Assembly (NCBI RefSeq): GCF_009939295.1
Contig: NZ_WVIC01000002.1
Coordinates: 1 to 64,000 of the forward strand
Reading direction: 5' to 3'
Length of the DNA: 64,000 bases
Origin: Petrachloros mirabilis ULC683
GTDB lineage: Bacteria > Cyanobacteriota > Cyanobacteriia > Thermosynechococcales > Thermosynechococcaceae
Of this stretch, positions 17,415 to 25,851 are shown piece after piece; position 1 is the stretch's first letter; each line of letters opens with the position of its first letter. Made by a program: the position numbers and the translations under genes. The notes beneath the pieces were generated by a model. It saw nothing but the letters and a program-made list of their open reading frames with translations. It made no database searches and was not told where the DNA came from.

Positions 17415-17772
17415 TCAGGGATTGCCTGTTTCTGCGGCAAATTTATTGAGTGATGCAGGTGTCGATACGATTCATGTGAGTGAAATCGGAATGTCTAAGA
17501 CTGAAGATGCAAACATCCTTCAAAGGGGCAGAGACGAGAGGCGTATTGTTGCTACCCTTGATGCAGATTTTCACTCGCTGCTGGCACTTGAGGCGGCGAT
17601 TACTCCCTCAGTTATTCGGATTCGAATTGAAAGATTGCGGGCTCAAGCTCTCACAGACCTTCTATTAGCAGTAATTGCCGAATGTAAGGAGGATTTAGAA
17701 AAAGGATCCGCCATTACGGTTGAACCAAGCCGTATTCGTATTCGTCATTTGCCATTGATACCAGATGTTTGA
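17398..17772 (+). CDS. DUF5615 PIN-like toxin candidate (pair 1)
   Basis: About 124 residues from ATG 17398. The start MKLLLDQGLPVSAANLLSDA and the block RIVATLDADFHSLLAL are the Asp-containing core of DUF5615 (COG4634), a PIN-like nuclease fold. Acidic residues D6, D45 region and D57/D59 region could coordinate metal. Family members are predicted ribonuclease toxins paired with DUF433; few are tested. The start is inside the 3' end of the antitoxin gene. An upstream TTG in frame (17350) is rejected because the conserved domain begins at MKLLLDQ. Confidence 0.85.
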   Translation: MKLLLDQGLPVSAANLLSDAGVDTIHVSEIGMSKTEDANILQRGRDERRIVATLDADFHSLLALEAAITPSVIRIRIERLRAQALTDLLLAVIAECKEDLEKGSAITVEPSRIRIRHLPLIPDV

Positions 17773-17955
17773 TAATTCTGACCTTATGCAGCCTCTGCTT
17801 GGATCAACTGCCTACTAGCGACAATTTATGGTTAAACAAACATTTTTCTATGGTGCTGTAGGGCTTTTGGCCGGGGAGCTAGCGGTATATGGTTTACCAT
17901 CAAAAGAACTTAGGTTGCTGAAAATACTGCTGGTTGCCACAAGGATCACGTTGCC

Positions 17956-20169
17956 ATGACTGTTGCCCCCACCCCGATGACTCCTGATTTTTGTGCAGGT
18001 ATTCAATACTTCGGGGAGTCTTGGCCCGACTTTGACCGCTATGGACAGGAAGCTGCGATCGCCCCTCACCAATCGGCCATTCCCAGCCCTCGGGAGGCAG
18101 CCGCCATCTACCAAACCGCCCTAGCCGCTGACGCCCTCCGCTACCTGGTGCTGCAAATGACCGCTAGCAAGTCCTCTGGACACCCCGGTGGCTTTGCCAG
18201 CTCCGTCGAAGCCTATGCCGCCTTAGTCATGCTGGGCTACAAAAACATCTTGACGGAAGTGGGGCACCACGCCCCTGGCTTCTACAGCGCCATGTTCCTA
18301 GATCGTTCCCTGGAAAAAATGGGGATTCACACCGTTCAGGATTTACGAGAGCGCTTTCGGGAACGCCATGGCCTCCTGGGTCACCTCTCTGGTCAAATTC
18401 CGGGCCTGCTGGGGCCAGCAGGTCCCCTAGGTCAAGGTCAGCACTTTGCCATGGCTGCTGCCCTGCTCCACCGGGAGAAACTCTTCCCCTTCACCATTGG
18501 TGATGGCGGCCTAGGCGAACCCTACGTGGTCAGCAGCATGGCCCACTTTCACACCGCCTATCCAGAAGTCACCAATTTTCTACCCGTCTTGGTCTGGAAC
18601 GGCTATAGCCAGGAACACCACAGCATGGTCTCCACCCAGTCCAATGCTGCTATGGTGCGCTACTGGCAGGGCAATGGGTTTGAGGAAGTCATCCTGGTGG
18701 ACGCCAAGGACTACGATGACCAAAACCAACCCGGTGACTACGTTGACAGCACCGCCTTTTCGTTCCCGCAGCGGTTGGCCTTCACGGAAGCGGTGCTAGT
18801 CGCCGCCGATCGCGCCGCCCAGTCGGCTCTGAGCGGTAAGCTCACCATCTTGATTCTGAAACAGCTCAAAGGGGCAGGGGTTCATGCTCGGGGTGCCAAG
18901 TCCCACAACCTCTACGCCTACCACACCCTGGACAATGCCGATATTGTCGAGGCGCTGAAGGCACGGGCGCTTTCTCCTGAAAGCTGGGCCTTGGTGCGCC
19001 AGGTACTAGAGCGAGCAGGAGGGGGACCCGCTGCCGAAACCGTAGTAACGGAATTTACCCTACCCGTCGCCGAGCTGGGAACTCTACCCCTGGAAGAATA
19101 CCCCATCAACGGCGATCCCAAAGTCTCCACCACCACGATGGGACGGTTGGTGGCGAAGGTAGGCCAGATGGATCCGCACTACCTGGTCAGCAATGCCGAC
19201 GGCAATGAAGCTTCGGGCATTGGCAACATCAACCAGGCTCTGAAAATTATTCACCCCACTGCCGATTCTCTCTACAATCAGGCTCCCCAAGGGCAAGTTT
19301 ACGAACCCTTGAGCGAAGACGCCTGTGCGGGGTTGGCTGCGAGCCTAGCGCTCATGGGCAGTCGCTCCCTGTGGTGCTCCTATGAGTCCTTTGCCGTGAA
19401 TGGTCTGCCCATCTGGCAGACTGTCATCCAGGCCATGGCGGAACTGCGACGGCCCACCCCCGCCACCGTAACCCTATTTACTGCGGGTGCCTTGGAGCAG
19501 GGCCGCAACGGTTGGACCCACCAGCGCCCTGAAATTGAAGCCTACTTTGCGGCGCTGATGCGCAACGGCAATGTGTTTCCGCTGTTTCCCCCCGATGCCA
19601 ATGGGATTCAGGTGGCCTATGAGTGGGCACTCCAGGCCCAGAACAAGGGGGTGGTGATTACGGCCAGCAAATCCCCCCTGCCGATTCGAGTGACCTTAGA
19701 GCAGGCTCGCCAGGGATTACAGGAGGGTGCGATCGCACTCCAAGATCTCGACGGCACCGAGCGGGGCAAAAAAGTGGTTTTTGCCGTCGTGGGGGACATG
19801 ATTTTAATGCCCGTCTTCGAGGCTGCGGCCCAGCTTGAAGCCGAAGGCTACGGCATTCGCATTGTGTCCGTTGTCAATCCCCGACGGCTGTACCGTCCCC
19901 ACGATGTGGCCTGGGAGACCTGTGCCCAGCCCGATGGCAACTTCCTCAGCAACGCTCGCTTTGCTGAACTCTTTGGCGGTGATGCCCTCATCGGCGTCAC
20001 GGGGGGTGCCAGTGCCATGTTAGAGCCCGTGATGCTACGCAGCCAGTGCCCCCGCGACACCATCGCCTGGAAGCGAGGGGAAACTACCGCCAGCGCTGGG
20101 GAACTGATGGCCTTTAATGGGATTACTGCCGAAGCCCTGACCAAGCGCGCCTTAGAGCTGGTGCATTAG
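17956..20169 (+). CDS. Thiamine-diphosphate enzyme of the phosphoketolase/transketolase group
   Basis: A 737-residue ThDP-dependent enzyme. The ThDP site is GDGG...LPVLVWNGY (residues 182-217), with spacing and wording close to phosphoketolase. The N-terminal half also carries SGHPGG (74-79) and GPLGQG (156-161), both typical of transketolase. In the C-terminal half TLFTAGALEQGRNGWTHQRP and FPPDAN...KGVVITASKSPLP align by eye with phosphoketolase NGFSHQ and PPDAN...VNVIVAGK. It is shorter than standard phosphoketolase (about 790-810). I recall a second phosphoketolase-like protein in Synechocystis (Sll0529) of similar length. The likely substrate is a sugar phosphate; the exact reaction is uncertain. 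Confidence 0.82.
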   Translation: MTVAPTPMTPDFCAGIQYFGESWPDFDRYGQEAAIAPHQSAIPSPREAAAIYQTALAADALRYLVLQMTASKSSGHPGGFASSVEAYAALVMLGYKNILTEVGHHAPGFYSAMFLDRSLEKMGIHTVQDLRERFRERHGLLGHLSGQIPGLLGPAGPLGQGQHFAMAAALLHREKLFPFTIGDGGLGEPYVVSSMAHFHTAYPEVTNFLPVLVWNGYSQEHHSMVSTQSNAAMVRYWQGNGFEEVILVDAKDYDDQNQPGDYVDSTAFSFPQRLAFTEAVLVAADRAAQSALSGKLTILILKQLKGAGVHARGAKSHNLYAYHTLDNADIVEALKARALSPESWALVRQVLERAGGGPAAETVVTEFTLPVAELGTLPLEEYPINGDPKVSTTTMGRLVAKVGQMDPHYLVSNADGNEASGIGNINQALKIIHPTADSLYNQAPQGQVYEPLSEDACAGLAASLALMGSRSLWCSYESFAVNGLPIWQTVIQAMAELRRPTPATVTLFTAGALEQGRNGWTHQRPEIEAYFAALMRNGNVFPLFPPDANGIQVAYEWALQAQNKGVVITASKSPLPIRVTLEQARQGLQEGAIALQDLDGTERGKKVVFAVVGDMILMPVFEAAAQLEAEGYGIRIVSVVNPRRLYRPHDVAWETCAQPDGNFLSNARFAELFGGDALIGVTGGASAMLEPVMLRSQCPRDTIAWKRGETTASAGELMAFNGITAEALTKRALELVH

Positions 20170-20204
20170 CTAGAGTAGATTCACTCGGCTCAGGAGCAAA
20201 CTGA

Positions 20205-20660
20205 ATGTCTTCCATTCAAGACTCTCGCTCTCTCTACGAACAGGATATTCTGCTGTGGTCAGAAGATACCGTTGCCAAGCTCAAGGCACGAAACTTTGAC
20301 CAACTTGATTTTGAACACCTGATTGAAGAGGTTGAAGCATTGGGGATTGCCCAAAAGCGGGAATTGATTAGTCGCTTGATCGTGCTATTAGAACATCTAT
20401 TAAAGCGGCTATACGTCAACTTACCCAATGATTACAATGGCTGGGAGCAAACAATTCGCACCCAGCGCGGCGAGCTAGAAGTTCTGCTGGATACTGTTCC
20501 TAGCCTTAGTAGTCGCTGGGGCATCAGTTTTGACAAGGCTTGGAAAATTGCGTTCAAAAATGTACGCAAGGAATATCCCCGCGTCTCCTTGCCGGAGATG
20601 TGGCCCTATGAGCGATCGCCAGAAGCCATCCTCGATCGTGATTTTTGGCTTGAATCGTAG
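20205..20660 (+). CDS. DUF29-family protein
   Basis: A 151-residue soluble, helical protein with the family pattern LYEQDILLWSEDTVAKLKAR, FDQLDFEHLIEEVEALG, KRELISRLIVLLEHLLKRLY, and a C-terminal LPEMWPYERSPEAILD. DUF29 is frequent in cyanobacteria, often in many copies, and is of unknown role; suggested links to toxin-antitoxin or defence loci are unproven. It starts 35 bp after the phosphoketolase-like gene and may be cotranscribed. Confidence 0.9.
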   Translation: MSSIQDSRSLYEQDILLWSEDTVAKLKARNFDQLDFEHLIEEVEALGIAQKRELISRLIVLLEHLLKRLYVNLPNDYNGWEQTIRTQRGELEVLLDTVPSLSSRWGISFDKAWKIAFKNVRKEYPRVSLPEMWPYERSPEAILDRDFWLES

Positions 20661-21058
20661 CTATTTCCCTATGATGCCGTGAGTCCTCGATTAGGGCAGT
20701 CCATGAAGTTTTTCGATAAGTTGCTTGGCTTAGTTGAGCTTTTGATGATTTTTCAGAGAACACTGATTTCAGTGAAATTGACGAAGGCATAGCCTATCTT
20801 GGGAATTTTATGTCTTTCTTCACTCCAACACTGGATATATCCCTGAATCGAGAATCCTGACATATTATAGGTGTTTGCTGAGGGGGAAAAATTTAACGAG
20901 AATCGACTCTTTTGGCTTAAATATGTCAAATAAATCTATTACTCTTTACATAGATAATAGACTGAAATCTTGAGGTCACTCAACCTTATTCCAGAATTTT
21001 GACTTGGGAAAATATTTATATTTGATAGAATTGAGAGAGGTCATACGAGGTTTTAACT
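20661..21058. other. AT-rich gene-free stretch
   Basis: About 400 bp of AT-rich DNA before the second DUF433/DUF5615 pair. A 29-codon frame (20703-20792) exists but has no recognisable family or clear ribosome-binding site. The promoter for the pair should lie here. No repeat or RNA gene was recognised. Confidence 0.5.
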
Positions 21059-21394
21059 ATGTCTCTTGCAATCTCGGCAGAACCTGCACCCTTGACAGTC
21101 AACCTTGATGGTGTCGTTCGTGTTGGTGGAACGCGAGTGACTTTGGATACTGTCATTACTGTATTCAAGCAAGGGGCAACTGCTGAGGAGATTGTCTATC
21201 GTTATCCATCTTTAAGATTGGGTGACGTTTATGCTTCAATTGCTTTCTATCTCAATCATCAAGAGGATGTAGAAGCGTATCTTAAGCAGCGGCAGCAACA
21301 AGCGCAAGAAATTCGGCAAATGAATGAGGCTCGATTTGATCCGCAGGGCTTGCGCGATCGGCTACTGGCTCGAAGAGTCGAGCAGCAAGAATGA
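21059..21394 (+). CDS. DUF433-family antitoxin-like protein (pair 2)
   Basis: 111 residues, longer than the partner at 17172. VRVGGTRVTLDTVITVFKQG, then ATAEEIVYRYPSLRLGDVYA and SIAFYLNHQEDVEAYLKQRQ, give the DUF433 winged-helix core. A C-terminal extension (residues 80-111, Gln/Arg-rich) probably wraps the toxin. Its stop overlaps the toxin start by 4 nt (ATGA), a translational-coupling signature. Confidence 0.88.
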   Translation: MSLAISAEPAPLTVNLDGVVRVGGTRVTLDTVITVFKQGATAEEIVYRYPSLRLGDVYASIAFYLNHQEDVEAYLKQRQQQAQEIRQMNEARFDPQGLRDRLLARRVEQQE

Positions 21395-21741
21395 TTAAGT
21401 TGCTCGCTGATGAAAATTTAGACAATACAATTATTAGGGGATTGCTGCGTCGAAATCCAGATATTGATATAGTCCGCGTCCAAGACATTGGCCTGTCAGG
21501 AGAAGATGATCCCGTTGTGCTTGAATGGGCAGCTAATCAGGGGCGCGCCCTGCTGACACATGATGTGACAACAATTACCCGCTACGCCTATGAAAGGTTG
21601 GCTCAGGATCTGGCGATGCCAGGGGTAGTTGAGATTGGCGCAGATGTACCTGTAGGTAAGGTCATAGAGGACATCTTCATTATTCTAGAGTGTGGTGTCG
21701 CAGAGGATTTAGAGGGTCAAGTTTATTACCTCCCTCTATGA
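21391..21741 (+). CDS. DUF5615 PIN-like toxin candidate (pair 2)
   Basis: 116 residues: MIKLLADENLDNTIIRGLLR, then DIVRVQDIGLSGEDDPVVLE and the conserved GRALLTHDVTTITRYAYERL. The Asp of ADEN and the Asp of THD are the likely metal ligands of the PIN-like fold. It starts within the antitoxin stop. Sequence divergence from the pair at 17398 is large, so the two modules are probably independent acquisitions rather than a recent duplication. Confidence 0.87.
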   Translation: MIKLLADENLDNTIIRGLLRRNPDIDIVRVQDIGLSGEDDPVVLEWAANQGRALLTHDVTTITRYAYERLAQDLAMPGVVEIGADVPVGKVIEDIFIILECGVAEDLEGQVYYLPL

Positions 21742-21835
21742 AGCACGGCGGCGGCATATCCTCTGTTACAGTCTCATCCCCCATACCCCCCTTGCAGCGG
21801 ATGGTTGAGAGATCTTTGCGGTGAAACAAAAGTGA

Positions 21836-22789
21836 CTAGCCGCTGAACGATCTCGATTCGGGTGAGGTTGTGAACCGAGCCACAGTAGCCCCCTCCTCGG
21901 ATTTTAAGATCAAGGTATTATTCTCAATCTCGAATTGAGTCGCCGTTGTCAATGCCTGTAAATAGGCCGACTCTTGGGTCATGACCCCTTCAGGCTGATT
22001 ACAGAACTTGCGGGTGCTGGCGCTGGTGCTGATGTTGAGGGCAGTGTCTGTGACCTCGTAGGCAGCCATATAGGTGTTGCAGCCGGCAAAGCCCGTTAAC
22101 CCGCCATTGGCATCGAAGGTGGCCGTAATATGGGTTCCGGCAATCAAAGAGGTCACCGCATCTTGTCCGTTGTTGTAGGCGGTTAAGTGCCACAGAGTAC
22201 CGGTGAGGGCTGGCGGGATTGATTGCGCAAAGGTGAGCAGGACGGCCCCCTCGCCATCCAGCAGACGCAGTTCGCCATTGGCGATCGCAGTTCCCCTGAC
22301 TTGCTCCAGGGCGGCAAAAAATCCCTGCTCTTGAGCCATCAGCTCTTCTGGGCAGGCCATCAGGGTTGCCCCCCCGGACTGAATGGAAAGCGTTTCTCCG
22401 TCCAGGGTATAGTCTCCAAAGAAGCGATTGCAGGTGGCGTTCCCGCCGACTCGACCCTCCCGAAATTGAATCGAGGCAGGGGTCACAAAGGTTTGTGCTG
22501 GAACTGTGTTGCCTGCTGGGGTTCGGTAGTGGGTGAGAGACCAAAGGGTGTGTTCCAGTGTGGCTATGGTTTCATTGGGTGATGATACGACATCAGTACT
22601 CTCTGGCTGGGCTTGCTGGGTGTACCAGCGATCGCACCATGCCCGCTTTGCTGGCGTAAAGACTTCACGGGTCAAGCAATTATACCTGGGTGCCTCTGAC
22701 TCAGCTATGGCCGGTTGTTTTAGGGACTCTAACCCGCCAAGTGCTGCTGCAACTAAACCCAGGATGAACCAATACACAGATAGCTTCAT
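21836..22789 (-). CDS. Secreted protein with two META (HslJ-like) domains
   Basis: A 317-residue exported protein with a signal peptide (MKLSVYWFILGLVAAALGGL...). Two META/DUF306 domains follow. The first (about 80-165) has LEHTLWSLTHYRTPAGN, GNATCNRFFGDYTLDG and SGGATLMACPEELMAQEQGF. The second (about 195-300) has LTGTLWHLTAYNNG, FAGCNTYMAAYEV and RKFCNQPEGVMTQESAYL. Each carries the conserved Cys pair that may form a disulphide. E. coli HslJ is linked to novobiocin resistance and heat shock; the role here is unknown. Confidence 0.9.
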   Translation of the reverse strand: MKLSVYWFILGLVAAALGGLESLKQPAIAESEAPRYNCLTREVFTPAKRAWCDRWYTQQAQPESTDVVSSPNETIATLEHTLWSLTHYRTPAGNTVPAQTFVTPASIQFREGRVGGNATCNRFFGDYTLDGETLSIQSGGATLMACPEELMAQEQGFFAALEQVRGTAIANGELRLLDGEGAVLLTFAQSIPPALTGTLWHLTAYNNGQDAVTSLIAGTHITATFDANGGLTGFAGCNTYMAAYEVTDTALNISTSASTRKFCNQPEGVMTQESAYLQALTTATQFEIENNTLILKSEEGATVARFTTSPESRSFSG

Positions 22790-22946
22790 AGTTTTACCTC
22801 ACAACCCACCACTATATTAGACGTTCAATCAAAGGGGATTGGTTCCAGGGTCAATAGGGCAATTTGTACAGAGCCGTTATGCTGAGACCATGGCCTTTCA
22901 GGATGGGCTGGTCTTTGCGCGGATTCTTGAGTGATAAGGAGCTTCA

Positions 22947-23435
22947 GTGATGATTGATCAACTCAGGCAAAGTTTAGAACCCATTGCCGCATTTTTTCGA
23001 AGCTTGGGGATGCCTGAACCCATTGTGCATTGGGGGCATCCGGCCATGATGGCGATTGTCGTTTTTGTTATGGGTAGCTTTGTCGCCATCAAGGGTTGGC
23101 AGGGACGCCGACATAAGCAGGCAGATCCACAAATGGCTAGCCAAAATCTGGCCGATCATCGCAAGCTAGCTCCGTGGATGTTTTTGTTTATCGTGTTGGG
23201 CTACACGGGCGGAATTTTATCCCTGGTGATGCAGGAACAACCGATTCTAGAAAGCCCGCACTTTTGGTCGGGTTCGACGGTGATTGGACTATTGGGGATC
23301 AATGCGGCCTTGTCTTTAACCAAGTTTGGCGGTCAGGGGTCTCTGCGCACAGCCCATGCTTACTTGGGCAGTGTGGCGCTGGGGGTCTTGGTCATCCATA
23401 CGTTGCTCGGGCTCAAGCTCGGGTTCACAATTTAA
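22947..23435 (+). CDS. DUF4079-family membrane protein
   Basis: A 162-residue protein with four membrane segments (about 36-54, 84-103, 116-133, 140-158). The His residues in IVHWGHPAMMA, ADHRKLAPWMF and RTAHAYLGS, near membrane boundaries, are the pattern of cytochrome-b561-like haem ligation. DUF4079 proteins are common in cyanobacteria with no experimentally fixed role. comEC starts 11 bp after the stop and may be cotranscribed. Confidence 0.88.
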   Translation: MMIDQLRQSLEPIAAFFRSLGMPEPIVHWGHPAMMAIVVFVMGSFVAIKGWQGRRHKQADPQMASQNLADHRKLAPWMFLFIVLGYTGGILSLVMQEQPILESPHFWSGSTVIGLLGINAALSLTKFGGQGSLRTAHAYLGSVALGVLVIHTLLGLKLGFTI

Positions 23436-23445
23436 GCGCCCTAGG

Positions 23446-25689
23446 ATGCTTTGGCTATTGGCCTGGATTTTGGGGCTGTTGGCGACTGGGCTTTCCTGGG
23501 GGGCTTGGGGGGTGCTCATCCTGGGTCTGGCATTAGCACTCCTGCGCTGGCAAGCTCCGCGCTGGCGGGGGCTCTTCAAACTGGCTCTAGGTCCTAGGAG
23601 CAGGGATTTTTTGGTGGCGACGGGTGTGGCACTGTTGGCGATGGTGTATCTGCACCTACGCACTCCCTACCCTGGGTTGACAGATGTGAGTCGGGTGATT
23701 CCATCTGTACCGCAAGCGGGGGCGTCATTGACGGTGGTGGGGCGAGTGCAAACCCTGCCAAGGCAAACGCGCAGTGGCCAAAGTCAGGTGTGGCTTAATG
23801 CTCAGCAGGTGAGCTGGACTGGGGCTGCCCAAGCTGCTCAAACTCAACGGGTGCAGGGACGGTTATATGTTACGGCACCCCCAGAACAGATGTTGACGGT
23901 GCATCCTGGGCAAACTCTGGCTCTTCAGGGCAGTCTCTATCGGCCTCGTGCGGCCTCACAACCGGGTGGCTTTGATTTTGCCACCTACCTTTTGCGTCAG
24001 GGTTCCTTTGCCGGACTTCGGGCTGAGTCTGTTTCAATTCAGCAGCAGGGTAGCGCTTGGGGTCTGTGGGCATTGCGTCAGCGAATTCTGCGATCGCACG
24101 CCCAGGGGGTCGGACAACCGGAAGGAATGCTGCTGAGTGCCATGGTGTTAGGGGGTCGGGTGGTCGATTTGCCCTTCGAGATTCGGGAGGGCTTTACCCA
24201 GGTGGGGCTGGCTCATGCCTTGGCGGCATCGGGTTTTCATGTTTCGGTCTTGTTGGCAGGGGTTTTAGCTCTGACCCGCAACCTAGGGGAACCCCAGCGA
24301 TTGGGGGTGGGGCTGGGAGTATTGGCGGTATTTGCTGCCTTAAGTGGGCTGGAGCCGTCGGTGCTGCGGGCAGCTTGTATGGGAGCCGCCAGCCTAGTGG
24401 CGCTGACTCAACGGCGTCAAACTCAACCTGTGGGCGTTTTGGTGGGGGTTGCCGCCGTGCTTCTGGTGATCAATCCACTATGGATCTGGCATTTGGGCTT
24501 TCAGTTTAGCTTTTTGGCGACCCTGGGGCTGATTGTGACGGTGCCCCCCCTTAGCCAACGACTGGATATATTGCCCCCTGCGATCGCAGCCTTGCTTGCC
24601 GTGCCCTTAGCTGCCACCCTCTGGACGCTGCCGCTACAGTTGTCTACTTTTGGGGTGGTGCCCGCCTACAGCCTCTTGGTCAATGTGCTGACCACACCGC
24701 TATTGATTGTGATGGTGGTGGGTGGGTTTATTAGCGCCTTAGTTGCTGTGGTGTGGCCCTTTGCCGGTAGCGCCATTGCCTGGGTTTTATACTACCCCTG
24801 CCACGGCCTACTGACTTTGGTGCTGGGAATTAGCCAGTGGCCAAACCCCACCCTGACCCTCGGACGCATTGACCTCGGCCAAGTGTTGCTACTCTATGGC
24901 ATCTTAGGGCTGATCTGGCTGTGGCCTTGGGCACGACGGCATTGGCAATGGGGAGTTGTTCTCATGGGGATGACCCTGGTGATTCCCCTCTGGCAGGTGC
25001 AGGCGCATCGATTCCAGATCACCGTTTTTGACTATGCCCCCATGCCCATCATGGTCGTGCAACAACCTGGGGCAACCATCCTCTTAAATAGCGGGGATGT
25101 GGCCATGGCCACCCAGTCCTTGATCCCCTTCTTGCAACAGCAGGGGGTTCGCCAAATTGACTGGGCGATTGCGACTGACACCCGCCCTAATGCCCAAGAA
25201 GCCTGGCAAGCTCTAGGACAACGCATCCCCATCAAAGAAATAAGTGCGATCGCACCAACTACTGCACCCCCCCCGCTCAGAACCGCCACAGAGCGACCTC
25301 TCTCTCTCCAGGCCGTAACCACAGCAGGTCAGTTTCAACTTCAAATCTTGCGCCAGCGCCCGCTGACCCTTTTACTGACCCTTGCCGACCATCCATGGTT
25401 GCTTCTCGGTCCAGGCACAGATCACAGCACTTGGATCCAAACGGCTCCCCTTCCCCAAGTTCAGGTCTTGTGGTGGCCAGATCGATCCCCATTGCCCTCC
25501 CTAGGGGCAAACCTCCAGCCAGAGACTATTATTGTGTCCACATCCAGTTCGCTAGACCCTGGCTCCTCACGGCTACCCCCAACCACTCAGATCTTAAGTA
25601 CCCAGCAAGCCGGTGCCCTAGTGTGGACGCCCCATCAGGGCTTTACGCCCACCCTAGCGCCTGCGGATCAAATCCCCGACTTGTCTTAG
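23446..25689 (+). CDS. comEC: ComEC/Rec2 DNA-uptake channel
   Basis: The inner-membrane channel that carries single-stranded DNA into the cell during natural transformation. 747 residues from ATG 23446, a start chosen because earlier in-frame codons lie within the DUF4079 gene. An N-terminal DUF4131/OB region (about 75-210) has VVGRVQTLPRQTRSGQ, followed by the Competence domain (about 240-500) with GLAHALAASGFHVSVLLAGV. A C-terminal beta-lactamase-like domain (about 525-740) lacks the usual HxHxDH motif. In cyanobacteria this region is often degenerate. A palindromic repeat abuts the stop codon. Confidence 0.9.
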   Translation: MLWLLAWILGLLATGLSWGAWGVLILGLALALLRWQAPRWRGLFKLALGPRSRDFLVATGVALLAMVYLHLRTPYPGLTDVSRVIPSVPQAGASLTVVGRVQTLPRQTRSGQSQVWLNAQQVSWTGAAQAAQTQRVQGRLYVTAPPEQMLTVHPGQTLALQGSLYRPRAASQPGGFDFATYLLRQGSFAGLRAESVSIQQQGSAWGLWALRQRILRSHAQGVGQPEGMLLSAMVLGGRVVDLPFEIREGFTQVGLAHALAASGFHVSVLLAGVLALTRNLGEPQRLGVGLGVLAVFAALSGLEPSVLRAACMGAASLVALTQRRQTQPVGVLVGVAAVLLVINPLWIWHLGFQFSFLATLGLIVTVPPLSQRLDILPPAIAALLAVPLAATLWTLPLQLSTFGVVPAYSLLVNVLTTPLLIVMVVGGFISALVAVVWPFAGSAIAWVLYYPCHGLLTLVLGISQWPNPTLTLGRIDLGQVLLLYGILGLIWLWPWARRHWQWGVVLMGMTLVIPLWQVQAHRFQITVFDYAPMPIMVVQQPGATILLNSGDVAMATQSLIPFLQQQGVRQIDWAIATDTRPNAQEAWQALGQRIPIKEISAIAPTTAPPPLRTATERPLSLQAVTTAGQFQLQILRQRPLTLLLTLADHPWLLLGPGTDHSTWIQTAPLPQVQVLWWPDRSPLPSLGANLQPETIIVSTSSSLDPGSSRLPPTTQILSTQQAGALVWTPHQGFTPTLAPADQIPDLS

Positions 25690-25828
25690 AGGCGGTTTGA
25701 AAAGTTTCTAACGCCTTGCACCCGCCCCCTAAATCCCCCATTCTGGGGGACTTAAGAGTGATCAAAGCCCCCCAGAATGGGGGGTTGGGGGGCAAATGTA
25801 GAGCATGGAAAGACTTTAAGACAGCCTC
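25689..25828. repeat. Dispersed palindromic repeat, copy 2 (MITE-like)
   Basis: 140 bp with imperfect terminal inverted repeats (GAGGCGGTTTGAAAAGTTT against AGACTTTAAGACAGCCTC) and the same G/C hairpin core as 10129-10260, in reverse orientation. TTA flanks both ends, consistent with a 3-bp target duplication. Its first base is the last base of the comEC stop, so it may have inserted exactly there. Confidence 0.75.
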
Positions 25829-25851
25829 TTAGCCAGACTGATTCCCTTGCC

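Noticed and set aside
20703-20792. 29-codon hydrophobic frame
   Set aside because: No start signal and AT-rich intergenic context; cannot be separated from chance.
21999-22544. 181-codon minus-strand frame
   Set aside because: Same-strand shifted frame of the META-domain gene; Arg/Ser-rich with no domain.
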